From Sipunculus nudus (taxonomy: Eukaryota; Annelida; Sipuncula; Golfingiida; Sipunculidae): a DNA stretch of 64,000 nt. The notes below the pieces were generated by a model. It saw only the letters and a list, made by a program, of their open reading frames with translations. It did no database searches and was not told the origin of the DNA. Where the stretch lies: positions 22,810,008 to 22,874,007 of the forward strand of contig CM049313.1 of the NCBI GenBank assembly GCA_026874595.1. The letters run 5' to 3'. The position numbers were made by a program, and so were the translations under genes. This document shows, piece by piece, positions 22,936 through 34,942 of this stretch (within the stretch, counting starts at the first letter, position 1; the number at the start of each line of letters is the position of its first letter).

Positions 22936-24362
22936 GTACCCGGGCAGAATGTCTTATCATAAATGTATATAAATCTATGTCGATAGAAATCAATTATCAA
23001 AAAAATATAAAAAGTGTACTCGATAAGAAATCTTAATCTATATCACAGAAAATGTAGGTAAAAAAATCATAAAATAAATTATGAAATATTGGTGAGAAGT
23101 CAATAATAAAATATTCTTTTTTAAAACAGCAATACATAAGCATAAAAACTCATCTTTATTTCACTCGTATTAATAAAATCTTCTCTAATCCACACTATCC
23201 GATTCCGAGCCCAGGCAACTCGTCTCCGAGTCAAAGTCCGCCTTCGATTCCGGGTTATTCGGAACCAGAGCCTAAGTCCGAATCATACATTTAAATAATA
23301 ATTATCATATGTTATTTGATTACATTGAGCTCCTGCTACAGAGATAAATCTCGGTATATTGTCTTTTTTTATTAAGGTGGTAGTTCTATGTATTTATAGC
23401 ATGCACAGAGCTTTTCGATCTACGATTTCGAGATGAAGTTAGACTCGGGTCGTGCATTACTGATTCTGTGAAATATTTTATGCTAATAATGTTTCTGACA
23501 TATAACACAACAGAGCTCCGTATTACATAGCCTTAACCTGAAAGATAGAAAAACTTAATTATGAATCAAGTCATAATATCCAGCCCCACCCCTAACCCCC
23601 AACCCCCAAGGAATAAGACGTTGATATGCTTGGTTAGTTTATCACTATATCCATATTTGGGTATATCTTGTTTTTAATTTATCTCCCCGTGGAACAAAAT
23701 TTCTTTCGTTTTTTCTCCCATGATTTCTTTTGCGCTAGTTCTCCGACGAGAATGATTTCCAATAGCTAAAATCTGGACACAATATTAGTACTAAGGACCA
23801 CATATTTTTAATTGATTATACTGTTCACCTCGACCTTATTCTCAAGGCCGTTCACTCCGCCAGAGAGAACGGATTACCCAAATACTTTATTGGAAATGTG
23901 TATGTAACTTTAAAGATACATATCTGAAACCAAACCTTACTGGATTTCTACATAACTGGGAAACAGGCAATTTGTCTATTAATGCTCTCTAGACAATACA
24001 GAAGTACAGCTATTATCCGAACCAGGATGTGTATCCCTTCTTTCTGGCTTTTTTTTGTACCTCAGTAATCGAGTACATTAATATAAGTATGCAACCTATA
24101 TGTTTTCTGGAGTGCGACACCTCCGCGTGAATCTATGTTAACGTACTGCAGTTTCTAAAACCCCGTGTGTGTTCTACTGTGTCTGATTTAGAAATCTCTC
24201 ACGCAGTTGATATGAATGTGGACTGGATGTTTATCAACTGTCAACTGTTTATTAACTGCCGCTAATGTCGTCTGTTAATGAGAGCTGTGCACGTGATCAG
24301 GAGGTGTTCCTCTGAAATCATTTGGAGAATCACTTGATGGTATATCTACATACGTTATTACC
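22936..24362 (+). repeat. Palindrome centre and upstream DNA of receptor unit 2 (right arm)
   Basis: From about 22960 it matches the upstream units at 36640-38139 and 45270-46954. The junction with the inverted arm lies between about 22935 and 22960. The core-promoter position reads TATTAATG (near 23979) where the intact unit has TATAAATA. Confidence 0.75.
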
Positions 24363-26050
24363 ATGAAAAAGTTTTCAAATATAAGTACAGGGATTACCTT
24401 ACTGTTCATTATTCTGTATATAACTAGAGTGAAGGCTTCAGGTCAAGATAATACCAAAGAATCAAGTTTGCTTCTGTTTGAATCTAAAGGAACGCTTAAT
24501 ACAAACTCAAGCTCTGCTCTGAATGACAGCTGGCAAACCCCTCTATTTACAGCAGTAGACATATACATATCTGTGACATTTGGAGCACATCTCTGCAGCG
24601 ACTGCTTATCAGATCTTCCCCCTCCGTGTTGCCCGGTTTAAGAGCTCTTTTTAGTGGGAGCTTTTGAAATAAATCGGAGTGCCTCATGTGAAGATTTGTT
24701 CAAGATTCGATCCAATTTTCCAGGGGGTGAAAACTGGAACAACCGTTTGGATCCAAGTGTTGCAAATACAGGCTGCATTAGAAATTCATCATTTGTGAAA
24801 TGCAGGAAACGCATATCCTTAGGCACAGGCGCCCCATTTAGACTCGCATGGGCTTTTACTTCATGCAAAGGTCGTGAAGGTCTTAAATTGAACTATTCTA
24901 TTGGATTTTATCAAATAAATCACAAAGGAAAGAAATGTGAAAACTTGATACCTCGGTTGGCTGAAATATGTGGCAATTCGACTGTTAACCAGATCATATT
25001 GCCCGGTTCGTTGGGCTTTGTGACTCAAGATGCATTGCTTGTATCCCTTGGGAGTTTTAGATTTATATTGAAAAGAGTTTTTTTGAGCAATGTCACCCCG
25101 ACGCTCTCCGCACAGCATGTTTAGCCTTGTTGCCGGGATGTGTGAATGGATCCAGCTTCTTCCCGTGTCGTGAACAATGTGAAAAAATAGCGAAATTGTG
25201 TAAGGCATCTCTGCATTTCAATGAGCTTCGCGTGAACTGTCAGTTATTTGCTCCCAAAGATAGTGGTGCTCTGTGTTATTATAATGCTGATGAATGTCCA
25301 AATCTTGAATCACCTAATCACGGGATGGTACATATCACAGCAGTAGAACAAAGAATGATGGCGGTCTACTCGTGTCACAAAGGATATTCACTAACATCTC
25401 AATCCATACGTGAATGCGTCCCACCCGGAATTTGGAACGGAACCACACCTTCATGTATCTGGGACAATACATTAACAATATCTGTGTTAGTACCTGTGTG
25501 TATACTGGTGGTCCTCACATGCGTGACGGGTATTGCCCTATTGTGGAAGCGTGGATGTTTTAAGCGAAAGTTGGAAACCATGCACACAACTCCGTTTATA
25601 AATAACCAATTAAAGTATGATGTGTTTATTAGTTACAGCTCATGGGATGAGGAATTCGTGGAAGTTGAGTTTTTAGGGAAACTGGAAGCGTTGCAAGATC
25701 CGCCATTGCGAGTATGTCTTCACGGGAGGGATTTTATGCCGGGAGAGTATATCATCAACAACATCATAAAAGCCATTGACGGGAGTGCATCATGTTTCAT
25801 CATGCTGTCACGTCATTACATACAAAGCCCGTGGTGCACGGAGGAGTTCAGTATAGCTTACAGTCGCATGATCAATGAAAAACTCCCTAAATACTCCTTA
25901 CAAATAATAATGCTGGATGATATACCATTACAGGATATGCCTGTCCAGTTTAAAGGATTCCTTCAGTCCGTGACGTACATTAAACGGGCTGATGCAGATT
26001 TTTGGAAAAAAGTGACCGATGCCGCAAGACTTGTTTGTGGTAACAGATAA
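24363..26050 (+). pseudogene. Fz-CRD/Sushi/TIR receptor, plus-strand pseudogene
   Basis: Full-length paralogue of the intact gene with two clear breaks. The start MKKFSNISTGITLLFIILYI is a signal peptide. A TAA at 24639-24641 interrupts the cysteine-rich region at CCPV, where the intact copy reads on. The frame then continues to a T run at 25078-25084 (seven T against five in the intact copy), a net frameshift within the Frizzled-type CRD. From 25127 the rest is open: CRD end, Sushi module, transmembrane helix and a complete TIR domain with YDVFISYS, RDFMPGE and FW boxes. Downstream DNA carries a LINE insertion. A shortened product from 25127 would lack a signal peptide. Confidence 0.92.
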
Positions 26051-26411
26051 ATAGACTATTAGAATAATTTATTCAACTCAGCCTTAGTTCTTTGGCACAA
26101 TTAAAGCAATTCTTTTCAATTTTTTTTTTCTGTTTATCCCGATTAATTCATGTTCAAACTATTAACATTCCATTCGATCAGAACTTTTTTCGGTTTATAG
26201 ATGCAAGATTGACGACAATGATAACAGCCGCATGCATGGTGTTCCGATGAGCTGAAAGTCTTAAGGTTAACGTAGTCACATCCACAGCCCTCGGAGTACT
26301 GCTAGGGGTGTTATTTCCATATATCCATCTTCATCAATAAAAAAAATACTTTGTTTAGTTACAGTCGCTCAGCAAAGCACATATTCCAAGAAAACCTAAC
26401 AAATTTATTTC

Positions 26412-28840
26412 AGTACCATGTTATACCATGTTGTATGGCTTGATCTAACACCAACAGGCTATAACATTTATCATGTACCAATATGTGATTGTGGGGGTAT
26501 GGTGTTGTAACTTTTATTTTGAAAGAAACTTTGAATATCTATCTTGAACATAATGATTATTACAAGAGTTTTGAATGCATGGAGGCCACGATTTCAACAG
26601 AGAAAAGTCTTTTCCGGTTAATAATGATCTATAGACCTCCGCCATCCAAACATAGGCGTTTAAATGTAACACAATTCAGTGAAGAATTTGAGAGCTATTT
26701 GAACAGGTTTGTGTATACACCTCAGAATCTGGTAATTGATTGGGATTGTAATATTTATGTGAATAATGCTAAGGATACTGAGGCTTCTAAATTGCAGTGT
26801 ACTCATTATAAACAGATGGTTGATAAAAGCACACATATGAAGGGAAATATATTGGACTTAGTTATAACACGAGATCCCAAATCATTGATAGAAAATATAT
26901 ATGTTGACAAATTTATTTCAGATCATGCAGTTGTAATTGGGCACATAACAACAGCTAAATCTAATGGCGTCACCAAACAAGTAAAATCACGTAGATGGAT
27001 TGACCTTGACATGGAGTCATTTGCTAAATATTAATGTATCCTTGGCACATAGTAGCCTAGATAGTACTTTAGAACAAATGATTAAATTTTACAACAAAGT
27101 TCTTACTGATTGGCTACATACTCTTGTTCCTCAGTAAATTAGATCAGTTGTCAACAGACCACACGCACTGTGGTATGATGAAGAATTAAGGCAGAGAAAG
27201 GAAGATCTTAGGAAGATAGAACGTAAGTAGAGACGGACAAAATTAATAGTACAGAAGGGGATATTTGAAAGTCAAAGGAACGAACTTAGGGGATTTATTC
27301 AGGAAAGAAAAAGGGCATTCATTGCATCTTAATTAAAAACTGTTGCCTTTGATGCTAAACTTTTATACAAGAGTATAAATTTTCTAGTTTCTCTGAAAGT
27401 CAAATGTTTACCAAGTTCCGGAGATGACTTGAATTTGGCAAATCAGTTTGAATGTTTTTTTGAATGTTATAAAAAATTGAATCCATTAGAGATGAACTAG
27501 ATAAAGTTGCTGATTTTCCGGGTTGTCCTATTCCAGCTGTCCAGCAGAATATGTATACAAAATGTAAGTCCCTAGACCTAGATATTAATAAGCCATCTCT
27601 CCTGTTTTTCGTCCACCTACTGAAGAAGAAGTTAGAATAATTATTTGTAAGTCGGCAAATAAATGATGTCAACTTGACCTGATTCCAACTTGATTGGTGA
27701 AGAAATTACATGTTGTACTATCACCAATCATAACAAAATTGTCATAAATCAGTGGTGTCTGATAGTGGTTGATTGAATATGAAGGAGGCTTTGGTAACAC
27801 CACTGTTATTAAAAAAAAACCTTCTTTAGATGCTGAATGTCCTAAGAACTATAGACCAGTCAGCAATTTATCATTTGTTTCTTAGATAGTAGAAAGAGTT
27901 GTAGCACAACAACTCGTTTCTTACATTAAAATGAATAATCTGGAGGAGCCAATGCAGTCGGCTTACCGTATTGTTTTTCTACTGAAACAGCTCTGTTGCG
28001 TGTTCAAACCGATAATCTGAGAAGTATTGACAGACAACAAGTCACAGTCTTGTGCTTGATTTGTCAGCTGCCTTTTATACAGTTGAACACCAGCTTCTTG
28101 TTCCAAGGTTTTCAGGTATGTATTGTATCAAAGATTTAGCTCTAGCCTGGATTAAGGCGTACCTTAGTGACAGGACACAGTCAGTTGTCATTGGCGAAAG
28201 TGTATCGGATGGATCAGATTTAAAATATGGTGTACTACAAGGTTCTGTCTAAGGCCCTATTTTTTTTTTACTATGTATACGAAACCCCTTGGTAACCTCA
28301 TGCAAGAACATGGCCTAGATTATGTTCTCTATGCAGATGATACAGTCGTACACATCTTGCTCACACGATAATCTGGACTATACCTTGAGAAAGATTGAGA
28401 AATGTGTGAATGTATTCAACGCTGGATGATACAAAACAAGTTTAAACTCAACAGTGACAAAACTGAGATGTTTATTATGGGTTCAGCTAAGCAGTTACAG
28501 AAAGCTGTTAATCCTTGCATTACTATTTGTATCTTTGCCATAAAAACAACCCGGAAAGTGCGAAATCTAGGACTTATTTTTGATGATCATATGAAACAAA
28601 TCAGTTTATCATTAAATTAGGCATTATGCTCTAGGCATAATTGTTCTATATTTATTATTACAAAGTCTGCCCATCGTATTTTAAGTACTTTTTATCATAA
28701 ATTTTTGCTTGTCTATTCCTGCCATCTATACCAGTCTATTCCTATCATCAAACTTGAAAAGGGTTTTTCAGAAGCAATGGTCGGGAAAATCAGTGATACA
28801 GGATGCCATCTTTCAAGATTAAAGTGCTCAATTCAACATC
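26412..28840 (+). mobile_element. Degraded CR1/L2-like LINE
   Basis: About 2.4 kb with no counterpart downstream of the intact receptor gene; similarity between the two units stops near 26412 and resumes near 28840. It encodes an endonuclease remnant at 26489-27034 (IYRPPPSKH, GNILDLVITRDP, SDHAVVIGH). An RT remnant at about 27830-28620 shows NYRPVSNLSF, VVAQQL, LDLSAAF, YLSDRTQSVVIG, GVLQGSV and a YADD catalytic box near 28330. Numerous stops and frameshifts make it inactive. The CR1/L2 assignment rests on these motifs. Confidence 0.8.
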
Positions 28841-30083
28841 ATCTCCAGGAAATAATTTATCATTTGCATAAGCATTTCAAACATAAAATATGATCGGCCA
28901 AGACCTAAGTTTCAAAGGAACATATGAGTTTAGTTCCTCTTGGACTTGGTCCTTTAACTACGTGAGAAGAGTGAAGAAAGAGCAGTTGTTGTTCCTACTG
29001 TCCTATTCCTACCTTTATGCCCCGTACGGACAGAGGCACATAGAGGTTGTGATTCTTTTCTATTTTATTATTTTGGGTTGATGAATTACTTATACATTGA
29101 TAGTTGGCTTACATGTTTTATGGATACACTGTCTTAGCAACAACGAGTGCAAAACCATCGTTTAAAGTGTTTTTCTGTCCGGCCCGTGTTTGCCTTATAT
29201 ATATTTCAAATATGGTTGATTTTCAAGACTGATCTGTGGGCTTAATTATGGTCATAGGTCACAGATATTTAGTACTGATCTAATTCCCAAGGGTGTACAC
29301 GCCATAGTCAATACCTCATTATCGATCAGTTACGTGCGTTGAGGGAAGGCTTCCAGTACCCACATGGCGACTGTAAACATCAAGTTTCATTTGCCAAGTC
29401 TCGAGATATTTTTGTCATCCTTGTCATCCTGCGATCTTATCAACGAACTTCTCATATTTATGTACTTTCCTGCATTTCTATAATCTTTTGATGTTTCTTA
29501 ACAACGACGTAACACAGTAATATATGAAAGTAACTAGAGGCCAGACTGTCTTATAAGGGAGAATATGTTCATTTGTTCCACATAGCTGATCTGGACATTG
29601 TTCAAAAAAGCTTTTTTCACAGCTGCAGGGCTGGTGGGCAAGACACTGAGCTGCTGACCCAGCATACCATGTTAGATGTATAGCGTTTCACTATTCACTG
29701 GCCTTTATCTTTGTTCATTCATGATTTTTTATGGTTCTTTTCCAAATATAAAATTCTTATCCAAACATTAAATATACTTACAGCTGTGTGGTGATTTGGT
29801 GCACTAACAGACAAAACGAGAGGCAGGAAAAAGCTGCTGTTATATTGTATGTATATATAACTATATGTTGTACAGTTATCCAGTAATTACTAACATTGTC
29901 GTGTACCTGATGTCCACTTTGTTTGAATTCTAAATCATTTAGTCTGCAACAAATTTATTTTTAGTCATGTTATACTGTGTAATCTGGTTCTCAATTCTTT
30001 ATCAAATTTTCATGATGTTTCTCATGTATACATATATATTTTATATATATTATATATTAGTATTATTATATTATAATTATTAT

Positions 30084-30121
<38 letters not shown>

Positions 30122-30126
<5 letters not shown>

Positions 30127-30265
30127 CATTTTATCATGGTACAACCTTTGTGTTGAGGAAGCGCATCAGGCTCGTTTCTTCAATAATTTTTACAAAAGAT
30201 TCTGAACATTTTCAGACCTGAAGTAATTTTTCCACTCTAGGGACATTCCAGTAAGGATAGTTTAA
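30122..30265 (+). repeat. 144-bp direct repeat, copy 1
   Basis: Nearly identical to 30471-30614, separated by AT-rich DNA. Both contain 'gaggaagcgcatcaggctcg'. A single relative is present at 51180-51330 and an inverted one at 19090-19200. Confidence 0.9.
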
Positions 30266-30470
30266 TATAATATATATAATATACATACACATATTTTCAT
30301 GATATATATGTATAAATATGATATATTATATATATACTATATATATGTACATATAATATGTACACACATATATATATTTATATAAATATATATAGACTGA
30401 TTAATGAATGCAATTGATCAATTATAATTTACGAAGTTTAATAAAATTATTTTGTTTTATGAACTTTCTT

Positions 30471-30614
30471 ATTCACATTTAATCATGGTACGACCTTTGT
30501 CTTGAGGAAGCGCATCAGGCTCGTTTCTTCAATAATTTTTACAAAAGATTCTGAACATTTTTAGACCTGAAGTAATTTCTCCACTCTAGGGACATCCCAG
30601 TAAGGATAGTTTAA
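30471..30614 (+). repeat. 144-bp direct repeat, copy 2
   Basis: Second copy of 30122-30265. Confidence 0.9.
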
Positions 30615-31211
30615 CAAGTAAATTGTATCTATTCTTTATTTTAAAATCAGGGGCGGATCCAAGTAATAGAAAAAGTGGGGTACAACCCGGGAGGCTTAAT
30701 GTCAAAGACTAGAAAATATCCCCAGATCCGGAAAAAAGGGGGGCAGGTCGCAACAATTTTTCTGAAACTAAAAAGGTTGCGGCGACTAGAACAAAGAAGG
30801 GGGTGGGGATTCCGGATCCCCTGGATCCCCCGGCGTCCCTTCTGATAAAAAATATATGCAGTGTCATGTATTGATGTTAGCGAGCGAATGCTGGTGTAAA
30901 GAAACCAGGTGTTTTATTTGAACTTGGCTTCAGTACAGTCGTTATTCCGTGAACATTGGTTCTTGCTGGTCTTTATCTTGTCTATTTCCATAAATCACGT
31001 TATTTACTGTAGATTTTAAAGGCAAAGCACCTGCATGCCTGAATTTTCAAGACTTTAGTCTCCGGAGGCGTGTCCATTTTAGTATGCATTGAACGACAGA
31101 CCACATAATATTGTAAAGCGATAGACAGAGAGTAGTCAGGATGTGTGAGGTAAGCTTTAGTATATATGTTGGAAACGCGACAGTAAAGGCACAGTCTTCT
31201 AAGTCAGCGCG

Positions 31212-31439
31212 CTAAAAGGTGTAGTCTGACAGTTTGTTGGTACAAAGGAGGGTGCAAGCTTGCTCTAAACTGGTCAGCTGAGGGATGATTTCCCGGTGTA
31301 TTGTATGTCCGAGTCTGCGGGCGACCAACGTAATCTCACTAACAGACTTGTGAGTTTTGTTTAAAGATGGACAGATGGACAGCCGATCTGCCGTGGCGAA
31401 GCCCAGCAAACAGACCAGGACAATTGATGCACTGATCAT
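31212..31439 (-). CDS. Small secreted peptide, complete copy (75 aa)
   Basis: Starts with a signal-peptide-like MISASIVLVCLLGFATAD. The mature part has cysteines at ICPSL and ACTLLC and ends NKLSDYTF. There is no transmembrane helix after the signal, so it is probably secreted. A paralogue lies at 17817-17954, where the nucleotide identity is high and the start is the same. Compared with that copy, about 100 bp upstream of the ATG, including the TATA box, is missing here. The receptor unit at 46-51 kb seems to have lost the gene. It converges with the plus-strand receptor pseudogene. No family is recognised; it could also be the first exon of a longer gene. Confidence 0.45.
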   Translation of the reverse strand: MISASIVLVCLLGFATADRLSICPSLNKTHKSVSEITLVARRLGHTIHREIIPQLTSLEQACTLLCTNKLSDYTF

Positions 31440-32480
31440 TGTGAGTGGTACCGAATATTTTCGTGTGCGGTGGCATGTTCTGGTACAGAAGCGAGTACTT
31501 CAGGGGTAGAGACTGTGATTTGTTTTACCTCGAATAGCGCTTGTGTTGCGTGTGTACAGTGATTAAAGGCCTGGACTTGAAGAGTACGTGCTGAAGTCAC
31601 GTGCATGACGATCATGTGACCAGCGGCAGTGGTTCCAGGCGAACTTTCTGTGATTAGTGCTTACGGCGAGTGTCAAGAAAAGCAGGACTCTGTGAATTTG
31701 TGTAATCTTCGCATTATGGATTATTTTAACTTGCGCGTGGAATTCCTCCCCACAGAACTGTAAGTCTTATCCTAATATATATTTATTGTTTGTGTTACGC
31801 ACGCATTTCTTATCTTTGTTGAATGTGTGTGCGGACTTCAGCTGGTTCAGTTCATTGTTTAAAGGAACCTGAAAAGTCAATTCCTTCTGGTTGTGACATT
31901 ATGGGGAGCGTGCTGTAAGGATTGATATTTATAAGTGCTAATATCCTTCCAGGAGTTTAATTTTCTGTTTATTTTGTGAAATTTTCGTACTGATAATTGA
32001 TATAACTTCTTTCGGCTGTTTAATGTTAAGTAATATTTAAAATTTAGTCAGTGCTGATACTTAACACATACACCCTTCATATAGGGTTAATGCAGGTTAA
32101 AACATTGATATGTTAAACCTTTGTAATATGATTGATAATTACTCAGATTAGAGTATTGACATTAAGAGTTGTTTAGTTAACGGTTTAGTAAGAGTGGTTT
32201 GTTGTTGTAATTTGAGTGAGGTCACACGACAGGTGTCTTCTTTTCATTGGTGTACCGGTATATTATTACACACTTAGTGTCTATCCGTTCGTCCGTGAGT
32301 GTTTTAAGTTCGGTGCAACCAACAAGTGCTCGTAAGGATACCACCGGTTTGCTTTGTCTGCGCTTACTGTTTACGTTTGCGGATAATAGCTGTATGAAAC
32401 GCGTTTCATTTGTAGAGTCGGTCAGTATAGCCGTAAACACGGAGCCCTTGATGTCCATTTTCTAGTGTGGACAAGCGTTA
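31440..32480. other. End of receptor unit 2 and unassigned DNA
   Basis: 31620-31885 matches 51430-51675 and (inverted) about 17400-17550. Beyond 31885 the units diverge. No gene is seen; the open frames at 32222-32465 overlap on both strands without domains. Confidence 0.5.
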
Positions 32481-33186
32481 GGGTACAACGGAAGCACTGC
32501 AAGGATTTGTTAACAAGCTTCTTAAGGCTTTAGAAGCCAAGAAGCGGGAAGACGCCGAGCGCGACAAATAAGCTAATGGAGAGATAGAACGTGAGCGTAT
32601 AGAATGTGAAGCAACAGATGCTCAGAGAGCTCACGAGATAGATATGCTTAAACTGAAGTAAGCATTCAGTAAAGAGACTCTTAGTATGGCCGAACAGACG
32701 AGGAGTAGGGAATCGGTCCGGAAACTCAAGCTCCCTCTCTTTGACGAGAGACACGATATGCCAGACACGTTTCTGGAGTAATTTGAACGCTTAGTGTTGT
32801 GTCAAACGTAGAATTTCAGTTGATTGATGGATAAGTTGGGCGTATTTCTACAGACATGATTAATGTAGATTGTCCCTATTTTGTGGAAACTATTGAAGCG
32901 ATGGTAGTCGGAGATGCTGTTTGCGACTTAGCACTAGGAAACATAACAGGAGTGTGGGATCCGAAAGATCCGAATCCAACGTGAAAGTCTGATAGGAATT
33001 CAGATATAGTGCCTGACAACGCTGAGTCACCACCGGAAGTGGAATCCGTAGTAGAAACACGTGCGCCTGCACGTAGGCGAGATTCACCGACACGAAATTT
33101 ACATGTCAGACAGTCCAGTCGTTGATGTGGGTCCGGCCGAATTTTGAAAGGCTGGGAAAGAAGATCAGTCGTTAGCTCCGTACTGG
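32480..33186 (+). pseudogene. Gypsy-type gag/pol fragment, degraded
   Basis: Translation in pieces gives a charged helical region (LLKALEAKKREDAERDK, ERERIECEATDAQRAHEID) followed by KLKLPLFDERHDMPDTFLE, a typical start of a gypsy Gag core, with several stops. After a gap, AMVVGDAVCDLALGNI resembles the post-protease linker of gypsy Pol. It is interrupted at 33187 by an LTR. Confidence 0.55.
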
Positions 33187-33641
33187 TGTAGGATGTTCCA
33201 TATACTCCTTTAGATAACCCCTCACCCCCACACTATAAATGGGCTCAGCCATTTATGCCCTGATAATGCATCACAGCCAGTTAAGGGAGAGGATTTAAGA
33301 TTCAGTGACGAGTTAGCGGGCCTGGAGGTCAGTCCTCCAGGACCCGCAGGTAAATCCCTTAGGGAGTAGCTGGGGTGCCTACGTATGTTTAAAGAAATGA
33401 AGCCTGTGAAGCCAATGGTGAAGTTAAGTAACCGGTCACCCTTCAGATCTTTATTAAAGCGTACACCCGAAGCATACCCTGCGTATCTGTAGTAAAGCGT
33501 ACACTCTATCCACTGACTGACAGTATACTGTTTTGGCATGTGAGTAATAAGCATTTTAAATTCGGATAGGTTTTAAATCTATTTGTGATGTTAAATTTAA
33601 ATTCCTTTGTTGGTTTCTGTTACCTGTGGAAAAACCCTACA
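33187..33641 (+). repeat. 5' LTR of compact element (455 bp)
   Basis: Related to 34499-34942 and to the solo copy at 16041-16498. Confidence 0.75.
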
Positions 33642-34498
33642 ATGGCGAGCTGTGCCTGCCTGCAAATCAGATTATTTACAGGTAGTGATTCGAACCCGCA
33701 TTTTTGGCAATATTTTCTTTTTCAAAATTGTAAATTTACATTCATGCATGAGCAAAGCAGATTCACAGTCCAACATGAGCAAAGTGGATGGGCAAATAAA
33801 ATTATGAAGAGCGAAGATGATTGAAGAACATTCACCCGATCTAGAAATTTCAGATTATTGGACATAATAAGGAAACGGACATGTTCTACCTCCTGCATAC
33901 ACCAGTACATTCAGCACAGCTACAGCACCGGGGATACAGTTGATGTTGCCCAGCAGCAGTGCTCAAAACATATATTTAAAATAATAACAGTAAATTAATA
34001 ACTATGCAAATGGACTAATAAGGAAAAGACGTTTTACATTCTACAGCCTCAGGGCTGCAAGAACAATGATATATCAGTTATACTGTTATATATGCCGTGA
34101 TGCTGAAACGGTGCAGCCCATGCATTTTGGATATTATCTAAACCACATTTTCCGCATATCAGTCCAGTTACAAAATTTACTATATGCATCTTTACATTTG
34201 TAAGTTGTGATCACTTCACGCTTATATGATGTTTCATTTGAATAAAGTTGACACCATAATAAATTGGGGATGGAGAACCCAGTAAGACATTAATGGCTTT
34301 GTATAACAAATACTGTAAGATAAAAAGGAATTTTTAGTTTTGTTCCTGGTAATATTATCTGTCGAGACGGGTTTTTGTCACCCAAAGGTTCCAGTGGATT
34401 TTCCATCCGAATTCCTTGTAATCGTTAAGGCAATGGAATATCCTGTTAGTTAAACACACACAAAAATTCTTCTTTTTTTTTGTTAACCGGGGAGGGAG

Positions 34499-34942
34499 TG
34501 TAGGGTATTCTATATACTCCTAATAGACCCCTCATCCCACACTATGAGTTGGCTCAACCATTTATTCCCTGACAATGAATCACAGCCAGTTAAGGCAGAG
34601 GATTTAAGATTCAGTGACGAGTTAGCGAGTCTGGAGGTCAGTACTCCAGGGCCCGCAGGTAAGTACCTTAGGGATTAGCTTGGGTCCGTACGTATGTTTA
34701 AGAAAATGAAGCCTGTGAAGCCAACGGTGCAGTTAAGTAACGGGCCACCCTTCAGATCTTTAGTAAAGCGTACACCCGAAGCATTCCCTCCGTATCTGTA
34801 GTAAAGCGTACACCCTATGCACTGACTGACAGTATACTGTTTTGGCATGTGAGTAATAAGCATTCTAAAGGTTTTTGATCTATTGGTGATGTTATATTTA
34901 AATTCCTATGTTGTTTTCAATTACCTGTGCGAATATCCTACA
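34499..34942 (+). repeat. 3' LTR of compact element (444 bp)
   Basis: Preceded by a polypurine tract and ends CCTACA. Confidence 0.75.

Larger units (their letters stand above)
28841..31200. repeat. Shared downstream DNA of receptor unit 2
   Basis: Matches 49040-51300 downstream of the intact gene in the same orientation (for example 'ttataagggag' near 29551 and 49669). The frame at 28890-29081 is not conserved as a protein in the paralogous DNA, so it is not called a gene. It contains an AT run (30091-30121), AT palindromic text (30263-30395), and a 144-bp direct repeat. Confidence 0.7.
33187..34942 (+). mobile_element. Compact non-autonomous LTR retrotransposon (1.76 kb)
   Basis: Two related LTRs (33187-33641 and 34499-34942) with perfect TGTAGG...CCTACA ends flank about 860 bp of non-coding DNA. 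A TGG-initial PBS-like sequence starts at 33643, and a polypurine tract (GGGGAGGGAG, 34489-34498) abuts the second LTR. No Gag or Pol is encoded, so it would depend on proteins from another element. The flanks (CTGG before, CTGT after) do not give a perfect target duplication. Confidence 0.7.

Noticed and set aside
25127-26050. Functional short membrane-TIR protein from the second half of the plus-strand pseudogene
   Set aside because: It would start inside the CRD with no signal peptide, and the upstream half is broken by a stop and a frameshift.
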